A stretch of DNA of 64,000 bases from Butyrivibrio fibrisolvens (lineage in GTDB: Bacteria; Bacillota; Clostridia; Lachnospirales; Lachnospiraceae): NCBI RefSeq assembly GCF_037113525.1, contig NZ_CP146963.1:868001-932000 (forward strand). Direction: 5' to 3'. Made by a program: the position numbers and the translations under genes. The notes under the pieces were generated by a model. It saw nothing but the letters and a program-made list of their open reading frames with translations. It was not told the DNA's origin and ran no database searches. Positions within the stretch are counted from its first letter, which is position 1. Each line of letters opens with the position of its first letter. Of this stretch, positions 62,204-64,000 are shown in pieces.

Positions 62204-63937
62204 TTAAACACCTGAATCCTCATGCCGTTTTCTTTTCATTTCATACATTCTTATGTCGGCAATAGTATATATTTTCTCGGCGCTATGTCCGGGGAATTCT
62301 GTGCTTGACGCAATTCCATATGAAAATCCATATGTTGGTCCGGGAAGGCCAAAATGAGCTTTTGAAAATTTCTCCTGCAGTTCCATTATTCTGGCATCTG
62401 CATCTGCAGCGTTCTGGTTATAAAGGATAACTATGAATTCATCGCCGCCCATACGTCCTGTGATGTCTGAGGATCTAAAAGAACTGCCTAAAAGACCTGC
62501 AAAAAGCTTAAGGTAATTATCACCGGAATCATGACCATAAACGTCATTGACCTGCTTTAGATTATCAAGGTCTATGGATATGATGACAAAGTCCTTATTG
62601 TCATTATCAGCAGTGATCATCTCTTCCTGGCATCTTGCCCTGTTGGAAAGCCCTGTCAGAGGATCGTAATATGCAAGGCCCATAAGGAACTTCTGTCTGT
62701 TAGCTGATTCGATAGAATAGATCTGGTATTCGAAGTATCCGATAAAGATGAATAATACAAACACAAGGGAACCGCAGGTAAGAAGACTGAGGCTTAGTGA
62801 AGCTTCTCCTCTGGCAGATCCAAATTTCATGAAGTTATAAAAGCCGATCTCAACAAGGCCGCATATTAGAAAGATGCTAAGGCCTATAAGCAGAATCTGG
62901 AAGGATACTACATCCGGATCATTTCTTTTTTTATTTCTGTTTGTATACAAAAGATATATAGCACAGGCAAGCGCAAGAGGTGCCTGTATAAATATAAGTA
63001 CATGGAATAGCATCGTGTGAGTTGAGAAAAGAGCTATGTGCGCAAAATGAGTGATTATACAGTAAGCATATGCAGCTATATCTACGATAGCCATGTATTT
63101 GAATACTTTGCGCAGGAACTTTTGCGGGAAGATAACGGCGACATAGGCGCAAAGTACTGCAGGAACCAGGTAGAAAGAAGCATATTCCAAAATCGTATTA
63201 ACTATCATCCTTGAAGTGAAATAATTAAAAATATTGGCGGTTGCCAGTATATAGACTCCAAGTACAAAGGAGATGAGTGATCCAAGGAAAACTCTTTTAT
63301 AATCAGTTTTGTTAAAGATAAGATATGGAGTTATGGCACAGAATGTGATGCCAAGGCTGCAAAGGAAAATGCCTATGTAGAACTGCAGTCTCATTTCATC
63401 CGAGCGCTTACTAAGAAAATCCTTGCGAAGGCCTAAATAGATCGTATCAAAGCCTGAGAAGGCGGTATCCTGTCCTGCAGTATAATAGATCGTAAGTGTC
63501 TTGCCGGGGTAGGTATCAGGGAGAGGGACATAAACATATCCCATGGGAAGCATGCGATGTTCTTTGTAAAGATTAGAAGCGAAATCATATATAAGCTCAT
63601 CGTCCAGATAGACCTGAAAAGTTGCATGAACAGCCTTTATCTGAAGGCATGCAGACTTTATTCTGTAATCTGAAAGAGAGTGCACCAAAATAAAGGTATC
63701 ACCAGTATCTGCTACAGGAATATCTGCTTCTGATAAGGAGATATCATTTTTGGACTCGCCGTTATAAGTAATACTCCACCCATCAGTCAACGCTATGATG
63801 TCTTTTTCATATTTAGAAGGGAAGGATCCTGGAATAAATGTATAGAGCAATCCAAAAGCTGTTATAACGGCAAGAAGTATGTAAATGGCTAACTTATTTC
63901 TGTCCGTATATTTTGGCATCATGATACTATTAATCAT
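62204..63937 (-). CDS. Membrane GGDEF protein (putative diguanylate cyclase) with I-site
   Basis: This is a paralogue of the next gene, about 577 residues, with the same layout: N-terminal anchor (about 14-34), extracellular sensor (about 40-190), seven-helix membrane block (about 200-410) and GGDEF domain (about 420-575). The active site is MGGDEFIVIL. The preceding RSSD, five residues upstream, is a canonical inhibitory I-site. The start is uncertain. ATG 63937 is preferred; ATGs at 63922 and 63919 and a TTG at 63961 are possible, and none has a good ribosome site. The two genes are 18 bases apart. Confidence 0.9.
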   Translation of the reverse strand: MINSIMMPKYTDRNKLAIYILLAVITAFGLLYTFIPGSFPSKYEKDIIALTDGWSITYNGESKNDISLSEADIPVADTGDTFILVHSLSDYRIKSACLQIKAVHATFQVYLDDELIYDFASNLYKEHRMLPMGYVYVPLPDTYPGKTLTIYYTAGQDTAFSGFDTIYLGLRKDFLSKRSDEMRLQFYIGIFLCSLGITFCAITPYLIFNKTDYKRVFLGSLISFVLGVYILATANIFNYFTSRMIVNTILEYASFYLVPAVLCAYVAVIFPQKFLRKVFKYMAIVDIAAYAYCIITHFAHIALFSTHTMLFHVLIFIQAPLALACAIYLLYTNRNKKRNDPDVVSFQILLIGLSIFLICGLVEIGFYNFMKFGSARGEASLSLSLLTCGSLVFVLFIFIGYFEYQIYSIESANRQKFLMGLAYYDPLTGLSNRARCQEEMITADNDNKDFVIISIDLDNLKQVNDVYGHDSGDNYLKLFAGLLGSSFRSSDITGRMGGDEFIVILYNQNAADADARIMELQEKFSKAHFGLPGPTYGFSYGIASSTEFPGHSAEKIYTIADIRMYEMKRKRHEDSGV

Positions 63938-64000
63938 ACAACTATCTGTAACCACCTGCAAACATTTAGTTTAAAGCATTTTTTGCTTTTTAAGCACCGA

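Overview
The window looks like chromosome of an anaerobic, motile, butyrate-forming Clostridia, most likely a Butyrivibrio/Pseudobutyrivibrio-type member of the Lachnospiraceae. The main reasons are a six-gene acetyl-CoA-to-butyryl-CoA operon (thl-crt-hbd-bcd-etfB-etfA), a cello-oligosaccharide uptake/phosphorolysis locus, chemotaxis and c-di-GMP genes, AT-rich intergenic DNA and strong Shine-Dalgarno sites. The genus is inferred from gene content; no marker rRNA is present. I saw no prophage, insertion sequence or CRISPR array.

Layout. 0-11 kb: two proteins of unknown function, serine acetyltransferase, an array of palindromes, an M18 aminopeptidase, an SseB-CheX-like-CheY cluster, an SDR reductase, thioredoxin reductase, a secreted NlpC/P60 hydrolase and long-form HPF. 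11.5-18.2 kb: the butyrate operon, whose promoter is overlapped by two Rex-like sites. 18.3-22.4 kb: nadA-nadB-nadC-niaR on the minus strand, behind a promoter carrying two direct repeats that look like NiaR operators. 22.5-36 kb: a Cys-tRNA(Pro) deacylase and two very large surface proteins that share domains and an unusual C-terminal anchor. The second holds eleven 225-bp repeats that are almost identical at the DNA level. 36-44.7 kb: a tiny minus-strand ORF, a LysR regulator, M32 carboxypeptidase, mtnA, a long structured element, a FapA-family protein and an HD-GYP response regulator. 44.8-52.9 kb: tRNA-Arg, two sugar permeases and a binding lipoprotein, a convergent GH94 phosphorylase and a LacI regulator. 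Three promoters here carry the same 14-bp operator, 8-10 nt past the -10 box. 53-59.3 kb: a second binding lipoprotein paired with a chemoreceptor, an RNA methyltransferase, an amidase-fold protein without its zinc ligands, and RdgB. 59.4-60.4 kb: tRNA-Leu on the minus strand and a six-tRNA operon on the plus strand. 60.4-64 kb: two tandem membrane GGDEF proteins.

How it fits together. Imported beta-glucans would be cleaved phosphorolytically (GH94) and fermented to butyryl-CoA under NADH control (Rex), with NAD made by the NiaR-controlled nad operon. Several genes (CheX-like/CheY, chemoreceptor, FapA, HD-GYP, two GGDEF) point to motile/sessile decisions, and the two giant surface proteins are candidate adhesins. 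The least explained items are the covarying palindromic RNA elements, the 28-of-29-bp inverted-repeat element before fapA, the identical adhesin repeats, and the binding protein/chemoreceptor pair without permeases.
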